Shown here one piece after another: positions 1 through 10,591 of a stretch of DNA of 64,000 nt (positions within the stretch are counted from its first letter, which is position 1; every line of letters starts with the position of its first letter). This stretch comes from Diploptera punctata (taxonomy: Eukaryota > Arthropoda > Insecta > Blattodea > Blaberidae): positions 966,501-1,030,500 of the forward strand of contig JASPKZ010004953.1 of assembly GCA_030220185.1 (NCBI GenBank). Direction: 5' to 3'. The position numbers were made by a program, and so were the translations under genes. The notes under the pieces are model-generated. The model was not told where the DNA came from and did no database searches. It saw only the letters and a list, made by a program, of their open reading frames with translations.

Positions 1-529
1 AAATCCAAAGGGGTCATATCTGGGGATCGAGCAGGCCATGGTACAGGACCACCTCTGCCAATCAACTTTTCTGAAAACCGTTGGTTCAAGAATCGACACA
101 CACACGACTGAAGTGTGCCGGCGGCCCATCATGTTGGAACCACATGCAATGTCTTGTAGGGAGCGGGACGTCTTCCAGCAATTCTGACAATGCTCTGGCG
201 AGAAAATTGTAATAGTGCCTGCCATTTAATGCCTAGGTAGGAGATATGTCCCAATTAAACAGTCCCCAACAACACCGGCCCACACATATCAGTGTACTCT
301 CTCCAGGTGTATCACTCCATTAGTAAACAGATACAATTCACTACTACACTGGTGGACAAAACAATTCCTACCATCAACAGTAGTTGCAGTCATGACAATT
401 GAAGAGCATTATACGCTCTCTACCGGTTTAAATAATCCTCATGGGAAAAAATGGCAATAGGGGAAAATATTTGTTTTAGTGCCCCCTACAACCTCCCAGA
501 GTTTGTCGGTTTAAATAATTTTCACTCTG
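1..529 (-). mobile_element. Decayed Tc1/mariner-type transposon, 3' coding end, cut by the window edge
   Basis: On the minus strand, positions 1-130 read with frame breaks as the C-terminal part of a DDE transposase: EKLIGRGGPVPWPARSPDMT then PLD, the typical (W)P(P/A)RSPD(L/M)TPLDFF block. Near 521-529 the end reads CAGAGTGAAAATT outward and is bordered by TA, as in this superfamily. Frameshifts throughout mark it as a fossil. Confidence 0.7.
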
Positions 530-774
530 TATAATTGAACCTATAATAGTTAGGTTTTGCATTATTGTGGAAATTAGAAATAATTTTGTATAGAATCTTT
601 CTTCAACAAATATATTTTTTATTTGAAGAATTAGTACTGAATATGAATTAATTTATTCTCTGCTATAAATTCATTATTAGTATCTTTACTATAATTGTTT
701 TAAATGTATATATATCCATTCCAGATAGTATTATTGCATTTCACCACCAAGAACAAAATAAGTCAAGTGTTCAT
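530..774. other. AT-rich intronic DNA, nothing recognised
   Basis: No ORF, tRNA-like sequence or terminal repeat was seen. This is the only stretch before the first PLE. Confidence 0.5.
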
Positions 775-1396
775 GTTAAATATGGAAAATAACATTATGA
801 GGTCCTTAAATTCAATGAATCAATGAGTCATTTATTATCTTACCTCATACAGTAGTTATGTTTTCTCAAAACACGGGAACTGCAGTTTTCAAGAGGAACA
901 TCCCTCCCATTTTCAACTGATGTTATCACTACCAGATTTTCGTTGGAATCTCCATCTATAATGTTGCCATCTGGTGTTGATTTGATGAACTTTGAGATCA
1001 GATCCTGTTCATCGGGAATTTCAAAATTCATGGATCTAAATTTGTTCTTCTGAATATATATCTTCACCCAAACTGTCAATTCTAAAGATTTTTTCCAATA
1101 TTTTGAAATTTTGGCCTGTTTTCCAATTTCATGATTCTCCAACAAACTATGTGCTGCAATAGCTGATTTTTCAATTTCACCATTTTTAATATTTCTAAAG
1201 CATTCCTTTGTGCGACTGTCCAAATTCCTTTTTGTTTTTCCTATGTATACTTTATGGCAGTCTTTACAACTAATTTGATAAATTGACATAGATGGAGATT
1301 CCAACGAAAATCGGTAGTCATAATATCAATTGAAAATGGGAGGGATGTTCCTCTTGAAAACTGCAGTTCCCGTGTTTAAGAAAACATAAACTATGA

Positions 1397-2104
1397 GGTC
1401 TTCTTCTTCTTCTTCCTTTCATGTGATAGACCTAGTGGTCTGTTACGGTCTCAATCCAACGTTTCAAGGGTCTGCCCAAAGATCTCTTGCCTGGTGGCTG
1501 GTAATTTAAGATTTGATGTGGTATTCTTGTTCTGCTCATTCTTCTTACGTGAGATTTCCAGTTGTTTCTGTATTTTTGTACATATTCCATGAATGATTCT
1601 TGTAATTCTCTGAGAATCTCAGAATTCCTTTTATGGTCTGTTCTTGAGTAACCTGCAGTATGTCTCATAAATTTCATTTCTGCCTCAGTTAGTCTTTGTT
1701 CATCTACACTGCGAATTGTCCAGGCCTCACTGCCGTAACATAATACGAGTCTGGCCAGTGTTTTATAAATTCTAGTTCGTGTGTGTTGCTGTATTGTGTT
1801 TGGCTTGAAAATATTATTTATAATTCCTGTTAGTCTTAAATTTTATAATTTTTTGACTAAAATCTTTTTCCTCATCTTATGTAACTTGGTATCCGAGGTA
1901 ATTAAATGTGTTAGTTTGTTCTAATATTTTATTATTAATAACAATTTTACTGTGAACTGGGTCTTTTCCTAAGAAAGCCATGACTTTAGATTTTTCTGTT
2001 GAGATTTCCATGTTGTAGTTTATTGCAATTTGGTGAAAAGAATGGACTGAACGTTGTAGGTCATCTTCTGAATTCGCTATAAACACAATGTCATCTGCAA
2101 ATTA
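1397..2104 (-). mobile_element. LINE 3' part (reverse-transcriptase end) with (GAA)n tail
   Basis: Minus-strand reading contains FADDIVFIANSEDDLQRSVH (the RT catalytic box as FADD) at about 2104-2040, a thumb region ending TNTFNYLGYQVT, and the C-terminal RNNWKSHVRRMSRTRIPHQI then GRPLKRWIETV. Frames are interrupted. A (GAA)n run at 1397-1416 (CTT on plus) is the 3' tail. The clade is not assigned. Confidence 0.75.
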
Positions 2105-2236
2105 TATAATCTATCAGTCTGGACAAGCTGACGATAAAACAGAATTGTTTTGATACATGTTCAAGAACAAATCAACATTAATATTGAGGTAAGATGATCA
2201 GACTAAAAATAATATAACTATTAAGTGGTATTGAGG
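2105..2236 (+). mobile_element. PLE terminus fragment with a mutated hammerhead core
   Basis: From 2128, CTGACGAT, stem II AAAACA/TGTTTT, then GATAC where other copies have GAAAC. It is followed by the family tail ATTGAGGTAAGATG. It is identical in layout to 18655-18740. Confidence 0.7.
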
Positions 2237-2316
2237 TAAGATAATAAATGACTGATTTATTCATTCATTAAATTAAGAACCTCATAATGTTATTTCCCAT
2301 ATTTAACTATGAAGAA

Positions 2317-2886
2317 AATTTTATTATTTCACCTCATAATCATCTTCTTCTTAGACTGGTTTCAGGACCTTTTTTGAAATCCATCATCAATATTTTCACG
2401 ACCATTGTTTTGTCGTTCTAATGGGCCACCTCTTGCTCTCTCTGTTAGTAGACTGAAGAACCTTTAAATCAAATCATTTCAATTTCAAAGTTTCTCCTTA
2501 ATTTCTCCTTTTTCATTTTTTAGAATGTAGATTTTCCCCAATAATTCACAGTTCGGGGAAAAAATCTCTCTATCTTCGGGTTTTTACAACTGCTGCTGTC
2601 TTCCTGTGCCAAACCTCCAAAGCCTACGATCTTGGGCATCTTCAGTGCTTAGTCCTTTGCTATATACATTTAAAAAAAAGGAAAGGAGAAATTAATTAAC
2701 TTTGAAATTTCAGGGGAAAATTATATTTGATTTCGAGGTTCCTCAGTCTACCAACAAAGGGAGCAAGAGGCAGCACTTCAGGACAATAAAGGAACGGTTG
2801 TGAAAATACTGATGATAGAACTGAAGAAGGACCTAAAACTAGTCCAAGAAGGAGAAGATTATGAGGTGAGGTAATAAAATTTTACT
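2317..2886. mobile_element. PLE fold-back immediately upstream of brahma exon A
   Basis: The left arm (reversed tail, TTTCACCTCATAATC, AGACTGGTTTCAGGACC) and right arm (CTGATGATAGAACTG, GAAGGACC, ATTATGAGGTGAGG) are inverted relatives. The middle (about 2520-2690) holds PLE C-terminal remnants and unrelated DNA. The right arm ends 50 bp before the exon A acceptor. Confidence 0.65.
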
Positions 2887-2936
2887 TAAATAAATTGTGG
2901 CTTTATTAATGACATAATATTGCTTAATTTGTTTAG

Positions 2937-3133
2937 GAATTCCTAATATCGGTTCTACAACATGGTAAGGATTTCAAGGAGTATCACAGGAATAATCAAG
3001 CTAGGGTGGTTCGTCTAAATAAATCTGTTATGAATTACCATGCAAATGCAGAACGTGAGCAAAAGAAAGAACAGGAACGTATTGAAAAGGAGCGTATGCG
3101 ACGTCTTATGGCAGAAGATGAAGAAGGATACAG
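2937..3133 (+). CDS. brm: brahma exon A: HSA domain, first part
   Basis: Acceptor TTTAG precedes 2937 and donor GTATTG follows 3133. It encodes 65 codons plus two bases: [20 protein letters not shown], a run with [20 protein letters not shown], and the end EDEEGYR. This is the HSA (helicase-SANT-associated) segment, which in this family binds actin and actin-related proteins. The split Arg codon AG/G joins exon B. A PLE fold-back ends about 50 bp upstream of the acceptor. Confidence 0.96.
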
Positions 3134-3258
3134 GTATTGCATTAATGAATTGATTTTGAACTTCAATAGATAAAAAATTAATATTAAGAAGCTAAAGCTG
3201 TTACTATGATTGAAATAAGTATATTAAAGTACACAACTAAAATATTGTAATCAAATGG

Positions 3259-3405
3259 TAAAGAGAAAAATTTACGCCTGAACCGGGAAGGATTTATGCT
3301 TGGATGGGAGGGAAGTCTGAATTAGCTCATTGGTTAAGAGCATGAGCACAGAAAGCTGAAGGCTTGGGGTTCAATTCCCAATTCAAGCATACATTTTTCT
3401 ATTGT
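3259..3405 (+). repeat. tRNA-like unit (diverged family)
   Basis: AGAGAAAAATT and ATTTTTCT flanks face each other around a tRNA-like core at about 3318-3390 (TTAGCTCATTGGTTAAGAGC as A-box region, GGGGTTCAATTCC as B box). This is the same flank arrangement as the GCCTCGG family. Confidence 0.65.
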
Positions 3406-4455
3406 TTATTCTTTCTTCACTCACCTCATACTTCTTAACTCCCACACATACTCGAGTTTTGTCACTTCATTTGTGACATTCTCAATGCTGTATTACGTTC
3501 ACAACTGATGTCCAACGGCCTTCTATCCTGCAGACTGACCTCCGCGCCGTCTGATGGCTGACCGACGAACTTCCAAATCAACCCCTTCTCCTTATAATCG
3601 GGTATTTCAAAATTCATAGTTGTGTTTTTATTCTTGCATATGTAAATTTTTTCCCAAATTGTGAGTTCCTTCGGTTTTTCCAATTGTTTAAGTAATTTTG
3701 TTTTGGTTTCTATTCTATGTTTTTCTGACCAGGCATGTGCAGCTATTGCAGATTTTTCTGTTTCTCCATTTTTAACATTTCTGAGGTGTTCCTTTAATCT
3801 TGTATTTAGATTCCTTTTTGTTTTTCATATGTATATCTTTTCACAATCTTTACAATTAATTTGATAAATTCCCGATCTTTTGCAGTCTTCAATCTTTTCA
3901 TTTTTGTTGGTGTTTATTAAATTACCTAATCTGTAATCTTTTTCAGTGCTAATTTAATGTTGAATTTGTTGGAAGATTTTTTTGAAACTTGTCAAATACT
4001 AAAGGATGGTATGTGAACTTCTTGAATTTTTTACCAATATCTTTACCTGTCAGAAGAGTACTTCCATTAATCATTTTTTTGTTCCTTAAATTTATTTATT
4101 TTCTTGTGTATCATCATTTCTTGAAATCCATTATCCTTTGCAATTTTTATGATGTGTTTTTTCTCTTTATTGTAATTTTCTTTGCTCATGGGAACGTTCA
4201 CAAGTCTGTGTGTTAGACTATTAAATACTGCCTGTTTGTGTGAAAAATGGTTAAATCCTGTAGCTTTTATATAATTGTTAATGTGAGTTTCTTTTCTGTA
4301 GATTCCAAATTCTATTTTCTTTTTTTCTTCATTCCTGATCAATTTAAGGTCTAAAAATGGTATTTCATGATTATTTTCTACTTCCATTGTAAATTTGATT
4401 GTTTTATTTTGAATATTTAACAGTTTAATGGCATCTTCTAAATTGTTTCTGTTTT
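3406..4455 (-). pseudogene. 5'-truncated PLE: RT C-terminal region and GIY-YIG, frameshifted
   Basis: From right to left on minus: NNHEIPFLDLKLIRNEEKKK, YNKEKKHIIKIAKDNGF, KSAIAAHAW-like endonuclease, and KPKELTIWEKIYICKNKN ending MNFEIP. It belongs to the same family as the ORF at 11325-13661 but is broken by indels. The 3' tail (CACCTCATACTTC) is at 3420. Confidence 0.85.
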
Positions 4456-4499
4456 AATTAATAAACCAAAGTCGATCCATTATATATATAAACTAACTT

Positions 4500-4946
4500 A
4501 ACTTTCTGGCACGATCAAACCCTTAGACCTATGTCCATCCATCCCCATTCTGAGACAATGTTTCCAATCATCCTTGTATAATCTACTTCACTCAAATCAT
4601 GGTTAATGTTATTCTCCCACCTCATTCTTGGCCTGCCTATTGGATATTTTCCCTCTAGTTTTCCTACAAGGAATTTCCATGCCCCTCTTTCATTCCCCCA
4701 TTCGTGCCACATGTCCTGTCCATCGCAATCTATGAGACTTAACTTTTCTTATTATATCTGGTTTCTCATAAAGGTCGTATAGCTCATTGTTATGTAGTCT
4801 TCTCCATGCGTCTGTCTGTTAATTTCTCGTTGGTCCATAAATGTTTCTAAGAACTTTATCTCAATTCTTTTCTCTTGTCTAAGAGGCCATGTTTGGCATC
4901 CATATAACATAACTGGAGAATAACAATTTTATGTATTTTCATAAAT
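4500..4946 (-). mobile_element. LINE 3' fragment (second family)
   Basis: Minus strand: KRRLRW-type region near 4740, then GNERGAWKFLVGKLEGKYPI, GRPRMRWENNINHDLSEVDY. Same C-terminal end as 29135-29545 and 28215-28565, diverged. Confidence 0.7.
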
Positions 4947-4958
4947 ACACTTTAATAA

Positions 4959-5450
4959 GTTATGTAGATAGGAAATAACACTATGAGGTTTTTTTAATAT
5001 TTATTAGTATAAAGTAGTGTTAAATTCCCAATTAATGTCTTCTTAACTAAGAAGCCACCATTTGCAAAGATAGAAGCTACGGTTTTAAGGCATTTGGCGC
5101 GAGGGAATTACAATGTATATAAGATAAAAATTTGCATCTAGATCGCAACTCGCCTCGATAGCTCAGTTGGTAGAGCACTTGGCCCGGAAAGCCATGGGTC
5201 CCGGGTTCGAGTCTCGGTCTAGGCGAAAATTTTTCTCTTCAAATATTTTTTAATATTGTTTATTTGTTTCTTCACTCACCTCATACTTCATAACTCCCAC
5301 GCAAACTTGAGTTTTGTCACTTCATTTGTGACATTCTCAATGCTGTATTACGTTCACAACTGAGCATTGAGAATGTCACAAATGAAGTGACGAAACTCGA
5401 GTTTGTGTGGGAGTTATGAAGTATGAGGTGAGTGAAGAAACAAATAAACA
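4959..5450. mobile_element. PLE fold-back with nested tRNA unit; 12-bp target duplication
   Basis: The duplication ACACTTTAATAA is at 4947-4958 and 5451-5462. The left end is the long reversed tail (AGTTATGTAGATAGG, ACACTATGAGGT) and the right arm ends short (GAAGAAACAAATAAACA). The inverted arms meet near 5365. A tRNA-like unit (about 5010-5255) is inserted in the left tail. Confidence 0.88.
5010..5255 (+). repeat. tRNA-like unit of the GCCTCGG family, nested in a PLE tail
   Basis: The tRNA-like core is 5152-5224: A box TAGCTCAGTTGG, B box GGTTCGAGTCT, anticodon-arm stem CTTGGCC. Body upstream holds AAGAAGCCACCATTTGCAAA, shared with all members. It starts within the body, so it is truncated. 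Confidence 0.85.
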
Positions 5451-5544
5451 ACACTTTAATAAATTAATGTTTATATATTTTGTTTCTTATAACTAAATAA
5501 ACATGACTAAATACTAAATAAATATTGTACATATTATTAATATT

Positions 5545-5720
5545 GAGTGGAGAACATATTTTTAATAACTCACTTCATAATTCAAATTTATTTGAAACCA
5601 ATGGTCTTAAATAAATTTGAAATTGTATGAGGTGAGTTATTAAAAGTATGTTCTCCACTCAATATTAATGATATAACCTCATAATGTTTACTTCCCATCA
5701 TTAATTTTAATATATTGTAT
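5545..5720. mobile_element. PLE fold-back, GGAGAACATATTTT family
   Basis: Inverted arms around about 5605 (GTGGAGAACATATTTTTAAT and its reverse complement). The right long tail reads ATAACCTCATAATGTTTACT. Relatives are at 28050-28210 and 39693-39845. Confidence 0.8.
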
Positions 5721-5975
5721 ATATTAATTGAATATTCAGAAAGTAACATAATAATTAACCAAGCTGCTGAACAAGGGACAGTCTACTGAGAGAAAGACAC
5801 ATGTTTTCTTCACTGTCAATACTAAACAGATGATTTATCACCGCCCTTCCACCTGCATATTGTAGCTATAGCCTACTTACGGAAGGTAGAGAGGGAAAGA
5901 AAACCCTTTGACCTCTATCAACTCATTTGGAATATGGTTTAGCACAGTGGTCTCTAAAAATATTGTTAATATTAA

Positions 5976-6650
5976 CACGTTCAGTACCAGGCACTGAGCA
6001 GGGCATTTAAACCCATAGGCCAGCCATTTAAATACCCCAGCTACCCTTTTTGTGGCACTTCAGAAAATGGACCATTATTCACAAACTATTAGTCCTAGAA
6101 AATTCAAATTTCGTACATACCTAAAGGAGATATCCTAGCAGGATTTGATGGTGAAATAACTTGGGTGATTGACATCACATGGTATCAGCGTATCAATTTC
6201 AGGAAGTGGAAGTTCATCTTCACTTTCACTTTGTGAATCTTCTAATTCAGGAATTAGTTCATCACCTGATTCATCATCATACAAAATATTCACTAATTCT
6301 TCTTCAGTGAGATATTTTTCTTTTGCCATGGTTTCACTCACGCACAAACAACAGCGCAATAACAAGAAACATATTGGAGCCTGGAGGCAAGTTTGGGTGA
6401 ACGAATTCCATGTGTTGTTTGTTTTAAAAATAAAAGGGTATTCACCAATGTTAAACATGTGAAACAGAAATAGAAAATGTACATTTACATGCCATCTATG
6501 ATCTCCAAGACATACTAAGCCAACACAATATTTAGGCACCGAATATAAATGCGGTATGTTCGCGCACGCTCTAAACGAGTTAACTGACCGACGGCCGCAT
6601 ACACGATAGTCTGTTTAAATGCCTTAACTGGTTTATGGTACTGAATGTTT
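5976..6650 (-). mobile_element. Internally deleted piggyBac-like element
   Basis: TTAA borders at 5972-5975 and 6651-6654. Termini CACGTTCAGTACC and, inverted, AAACATTCAGTACC. From the ATG at 6329 the minus strand reads MAKEKYLTEEELVNILYDDE followed by an acidic stretch, the usual N-terminal region of piggyBac transposases; the DDD catalytic core is missing. Carries NYTNSFTQ-type upstream DNA of no clear meaning. Non-autonomous. Confidence 0.72.
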
Positions 6651-6682
6651 TTAATGTTACATCATGCGATATATATATGTAT

Positions 6683-6993
6683 GTCCACCACTGTGGTCTT
6701 GAGGTAGCGTGCTGCCTTGTCACGCAGTGGACCTGGTTTCAATTCCCAGTCGGGATAGGCTCCTTGGTGAGGTTTTTTTTTGGGGTTTTTCCTTACCTGT
6801 AAGACAAATGCCAAGAAGCTTAGAGCCCAATGGTGCCCGAAAATCATCATCATTCTTATCATTATCCTTCACTGGTGTGCAAAGCAAGGGGAAGCTACCA
6901 CACCTACAATTCTCTAGTAAAGCTGCAAAGCATAGCATGAAAATGCCATGATTGCAGTGAAAGAACTGCCCTCAGGCAGAATTACTATAGAAT
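6683..6993 (+). mobile_element. tRNA-headed SINE, GTCCACCGCTGTGG family
   Basis: The head GTCCACCACTGTGGTCTTGA with A-box-like and B-box-like (GGTTTCAATTCC) segments is followed by the family body (GAGGTTTTT, TTTTTCCTTACCTGTAAGAC) and end GCAGAATTACTAT. The same family appears eight more times below. Confidence 0.85.
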
Positions 6994-7132
6994 AGTGTGT
7001 GTGTGTATATATATTGCTCGTGTGTATTTGAAAATAAACTCAAATTATAGTCTTTTTTTTCACTAATGTAGATTGCTACATTCGTTATCTAAAGTAATAA
7101 TGAAATAAACTAATACTTTGTACTTTTTATAG

Positions 7133-7274
7133 GAAACTAATTGATCAGAAGAAAGATAAACGTCTGGCATTCTTGCTGTCACAGACAGATGAGTATATTG
7201 GAAATCTCACTGAAATGGTGAAGCAACACAAGATAGAGCAAAAACGTAAACAACAGGAATTGAAACAGAAAAAG
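7133..7274 (+). CDS. brm: brahma exon B: HSA / post-HSA helix
   Basis: Acceptor TTATAG and donor GTAATA. It completes the Arg codon and encodes [20 protein letters not shown] followed by [20 protein letters not shown], a highly charged, probably helical post-HSA region conserved across brm orthologues. It ends on a complete codon (KK). The open frame runs on into the intron, so the donor rather than a stop sets the end. Confidence 0.96.
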
Positions 7275-7314
7275 GTAATATTTAATTCTATAATTTGGTA
7301 TCATAAAAATTCAG

Positions 7315-7450
7315 ATATTTTGAAGAGAAAAATAGACTGGGGTTTGAACCTAGGACCTTTGGCTCTCTATGCCAATGCTCTTACCAACTGAGCTACCTAG
7401 GCCTCCAATCTAAATGCAAATTTTTCTCTTATACATAGTTAATTCCCATA
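7315..7450 (-). repeat. tRNA-like unit (TCTAGAC...GGGGTTTGAACC family)
   Basis: Minus-strand B box near 7340 (GGTTCAAACCCC reading), A box near 7392 (TAGCTCAGTTGG). Flanked by TTGAAGAGAAAAAT and AATTTTTCTCTTATAC. Confidence 0.8.
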
Positions 7451-7474
7451 TTATTTATACAAGTAACCTCACCT

Positions 7475-7545
7475 CAAATTTTTCTTCTTCTCCTTCCTCT
7501 TCTTCTTCTCCTTCTTTTTCATCTTCTAAAATTGTATCACCTCAT

Positions 7546-7615
<70 letters not shown>

Positions 7616-7910
7616 TCCTTCTGCTCCTCCTTCTCCACCTCCTCCTCCTCCTCCTTCTTCTCCTCCTCCTCCTTCTTCTCCTCCTCCTCCTTCTTCTCCT
7701 CCTCCTCTGCCTTATTCTTCTTCTCCCCCTCCTCCTTCTTCCTTCTTCTTCTTGATCTTGTTGCTGTTCTTCTCCTCATCCTCCTTCTTCTTCTCCTTCT
7801 TCTTCTTCTTCTCTTCTCCTTCTTCTTCTCCTCCTCCTCCTTCTTCTTCTTCTTCTCCTCCTCCTTCTTCTTCCTTCTTCTTCTTCTTGATCTTGTTCTT
7901 CTTGTTCTTC
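7475..7910. repeat. (ATT)n and CTT/CTC polypyrimidine tract
   Basis: A pure ATT run spans 7547-7612, followed by about 300 bp of CTT/CTC/TCC on the plus strand. The long Leu-, Ser- and Glu-rich open frames here are repeat translation, not genes. A PLE-like end (CAACCAGTTTCAGGACC, about 7905-7990) borders it. Confidence 0.9.
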
Positions 7911-8154
7911 AACCAGTTTCAGGACCTTATTCGTTTTCAACCTCAGTACTTTCATGACTGTTGTTATGTTGTCATGAACAACCTCCTCCTGGCGAGGTGT
8001 ACAATTTTACTCTACTTATGTTGTTTTATTGTTGAAGAGTTCTGGACAGTTTTGCTCAATATAACTGATGTTCCAGATTCATTCTTGAATTTGATTGACT
8101 GTGTAAGGTGCATTCTTCATAATATGTAATTATTAATCTTGAAAATTTGTAAAA

Positions 8155-8280
8155 AATAGTACTAGGAGGTATTAATAAAAATAAGACGTCACCTCCTATT
8201 TTGTCTTCTGAAATATGAAGTAAGGTGTTATTTTTATTAATATTAAATTAATCATTAATACCTCACAGTTTTACTTTCTA
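8155..8280. mobile_element. Small PLE-type hairpin
   Basis: AGGAGGTATTAATAAAAATA faces TTATTTTTATTAATATTAAA, with internal CACCTCCTATTTTG. It ends in ATACCTCACAGTTTTACTTT, a diverged PLE tail. Confidence 0.5.
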
Positions 8281-8307
8281 TAAATGTTGAAGATAATCAG
8301 TTTATCA

Positions 8308-8667
8308 AAGGAGTGCCTTGTCACACAGCGGGCCCGGGTTCGATCCCTGGTCGAGACAAGTTTCCTGAGTGAGGTTTTTTCGGCGTTTTTCCTCACTTGT
8401 AAGACATGTCAGGAAACTTTAAGGCCCAAACATTTTCTGAGCATCATATGGCCATCACAATCATCATCATTCATATTTAGCTTAGATTAAGTTTAGAATT
8501 AAGAACTCTCCTGGTGCACCACTATCATCATCATCATCATCCTTAATATCATCAGGGCAGTGTAACCCTGCCTTCCAGGCGCCTCAACCTCAGGAATGGG
8601 TTACAATTATACCAATGCCAGGAGAGAACACCAGAAATGTCAAAGTGACAACTTGGGGCATTAAACA
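8308..8667 (+). mobile_element. SINE of the GTCCACCGCTGTGG family, 5'-truncated, long 3' body
   Basis: Starts inside the head (GTGCCTTGTCACACAGCGGG, B box GGTTCGATCCC). The 3' part includes GGGCAGTGTAACCCTGCCTT and GCCAGGAGAGAACACCAGAA. Confidence 0.85.
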
Positions 8668-8689
8668 AAAATAAAGTTTATCAAAGTAT

Positions 8690-8935
8690 GAGGTAAATAT
8701 CATTAGAATACAGATATGAATCATCAGCCTTGGTGGTCTAAGATTAAGTTTCATGCCTCTAGTCCTCAGGGTCACAGTTTCAAACTAAATTGGAATCGAT
8801 GGAGATTTTAATCCATGGGTCCCCAGTATGAAGATTTTCAGGCTAGTAAAAGAATCTCAAGCCAAAATTACAGCCTCTGAGCAAAATTTAATTTGTATTT
8901 ACCATCCAAATAATACCTTGGTTAATGGTTTATTT
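8690..8935 (+). mobile_element. Degenerate tRNA-headed SINE (GGTGGTCTAAG family)
   Basis: Head CAGCCTTGGTGGTCTAAG with a decayed B box (AGTTTCAAACTA); body AAGAATCTCAAGCC. Related to copies at 32950, 39470 and 40525. Confidence 0.6.
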
Positions 8936-8936
8936 T

Positions 8937-9288
8937 AGGAAGTTATATTTTGAGGTTCTTTTAATCAAGTTTTTTTTTTAACTAGTATCATCTTACCTCA
9001 ATTTAATGTTGATTTGTTCTCGAACATGTTTCGATATATATTCTATATCATCATCAGCTTTTGGCCAGACTGATGAGTTTTATGTTGTGAACCCTGGATG
9101 TCGATATCAGCTCCCTCTTCCGGCTGGCCGAAGAACCTCCATACAAGGTCATGTTCAGCAGGAATTTCAAAATTCATAACTCTATTTTTGTTTTTCTGAA
9201 TATAAATTTTTTCCCAAATGGCGAGTTCCTTTGTATTTTCTAACTGTTTCAATAATTTAGCATTCAAATTTACATTATGTTTTTTGGC
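8937..9288 (-). pseudogene. PLE 3' fragment with canonical hammerhead core
   Basis: Minus strand encodes the C-terminal AKLLKQLENTKELAIWEKIY then MNFEIPAEHDLVWRFFGQPE and its 3' UTR. The tail ATTGAGGTAAGATG and long end are at 8937-9000. The ribozyme-like core is listed separately. Confidence 0.85.
9022..9057 (-). ncRNA. Hammerhead-ribozyme-like core in a PLE terminus
   Basis: Minus strand reads CTGATGA, U, stem II GATATA/TATATC with loop GAATA, then GAAA and CATGTTC. All invariant core residues are present, with the minimal stem III typical of metazoan PLE hammerheads. Activity is inferred. Confidence 0.7.
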
Positions 9289-9372
9289 CTACTAGATGTC
9301 TTAGAGGCTATAAGCTAATCACTTTTCACGCCCTGACATCTGTAGGGAAATAAATGTAACTAAACTAGCTTG

Positions 9373-10206
9373 TATTTGAAGAGAAAAATTTTCGCGTAGA
9401 CCGAGACTCGAACCTGGGACCTTTGGCTTGCCGGGCCAAATGCTCTACCAACTGAGCTACCGAGGCAAGTTACGATATAGACGCAAATTTTTCTCTTATA
9501 TACGTTGTAATTTCCTATCGCCAAATGCTTAGCTTATTTTTCTCTTCAAATATAATTTATCTTTCAGTGAGAAATGTTAAATCAATAATAAAAACATCAT
9601 TAGAAGGCTTACTAGCTTTATAAAGTAATGTTAAATTCCCAATAAATGTCTTCTTAACTAAAAAGCCGCCATTTGCAAAGATAGAAACAATGGTTTCAAA
9701 AGCATTTGGCGATAGGGAATTACAACGTATATAAGAGAAAAATTTGCGTCTATATCGTAACTTGCCTCGGTAGCTCAGTTGGTAGAGCATTTGGTCCGGC
9801 AAGCCAAAGGTCCCAGGTTCGAGTCTCGGTCTAGGCAAAAAATTTTCTCTTCAAATATAATTTATCTTTCAGTGAGAAATGTTAAATCAATAATAAAAAC
9901 ATCATTAGAAGCCTTACTAGTTTTATAAAGTAATGTTAAATTCCCAATAAATGTCTTCTTAACTAAGAAGCCGCCATTTGCAAAGATAAAAGCAATGGTT
10001 TCAAAAGCAATTGATGATAGGGAATTACAACGTATATAAGAGAAAAATTTGCATCTATATCGTAACTCGCCTCGGTAGCTCAGTTGGTAGAGCATTTGGC
10101 CCGGCAAGCCAAAGGTCCCAGGTTCGAGTCTCGGTCTAGGCGAAAATGTTTCTCTTCAAATATAATTTATCTTTCAGTGAGAAATGTTAAATCAATAATA
10201 AAAACA
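9373..10206. mobile_element. Concatemeric tRNA-unit array (one inverted, two direct units) with a single target duplication
   Basis: TAAACTAGCTTG at 9361-9372 and 10207-10218 flanks the whole block. tRNA-like cores: 9394-9466 (minus), 9764-9836 and 10069-10141 (plus); the direct units repeat every 305 bp. Each unit has the tRNA core, the flank TTTTTCTCTTCAAATAT, and a body with GCCGCCATTTGCAAAGATA. Ends in AATAATAAAAACA. Confidence 0.9.
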
Positions 10207-10224
10207 TAAACTAGCTTGGTTAAG

Positions 10225-10590
10225 AAACTCCCAACTCAGTGATATGAAACATTAATATTAGCTTTTCTTATGCCACCTGTTAGGGGTTGAATGAACTTTA
10301 AGAACAAATCTTGCTTGCCAAGAACTTTAAAATTGATTGTTTTGTTCTTCTGAATATATATATTTTCCCATATTGTGAGTTCTTTTGGTTTTTCCAAATG
10401 TTTTAATAATTGAGTCTCTTTTAATTTTCTGATCCTGTATTAAACAATGAGCAACTACTGCCAACTTTTCAGTTCCACTATTTTTAATATTCCTAAAATA
10501 TTCTTTAGTATGAGTATCATATTTCTTGTTGTTTTTCCTATGTATACTTTACTATAGCCATAGCAAATAATTTGATAATTTTTAATTGAA
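10225..10590 (-). pseudogene. PLE C-terminal (GIY-YIG) fragment, diverged
   Basis: Minus strand: residues resembling KVYIGKTTRN near 10550-10525 and KELTIWENIYIQKNK near 10380. Stops and frameshifts throughout. Confidence 0.7.
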
Positions 10591-10591
10591 A

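Larger units (their letters stand above)
775..2315 (-). mobile_element. PLE of the AATGAGTCATTT-tail family, with nested LINE
   Basis: The left end carries a reversed PLE tail (ACATTATGAGGT, TTACCTCATA). Minus-strand coding at 840-1304 contains GIY-YIG (SIYQISCKDCHKVYIGKTKR), then an inverted copy of the same terminus up to 1396. The matching tail resumes at about 2237-2315 (GAACCTCATAATGTTATTTC). A LINE fragment and a second PLE end are therefore nested inside the tail. The reverse transcriptase is absent. Confidence 0.75.

Noticed and set aside
5590..5625. Hammerhead in the 5545-5720 fold-back
   Set aside because: TTTGAAACCAATGG is present but the CTGANGA part is missing, so I did not call it.
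7414..7957. Long Leu-, Ser- and Glu/Lys-rich open frames on both strands
   Set aside because: They are translations of the (ATT)n and CTT/CTC repeats, open in several frames at once.
9373..10206. Regularly spaced direct repeats as a possible CRISPR array
   Set aside because: The 305-bp period is far too long, spacers are themselves repeated, and the context is eukaryotic introns.
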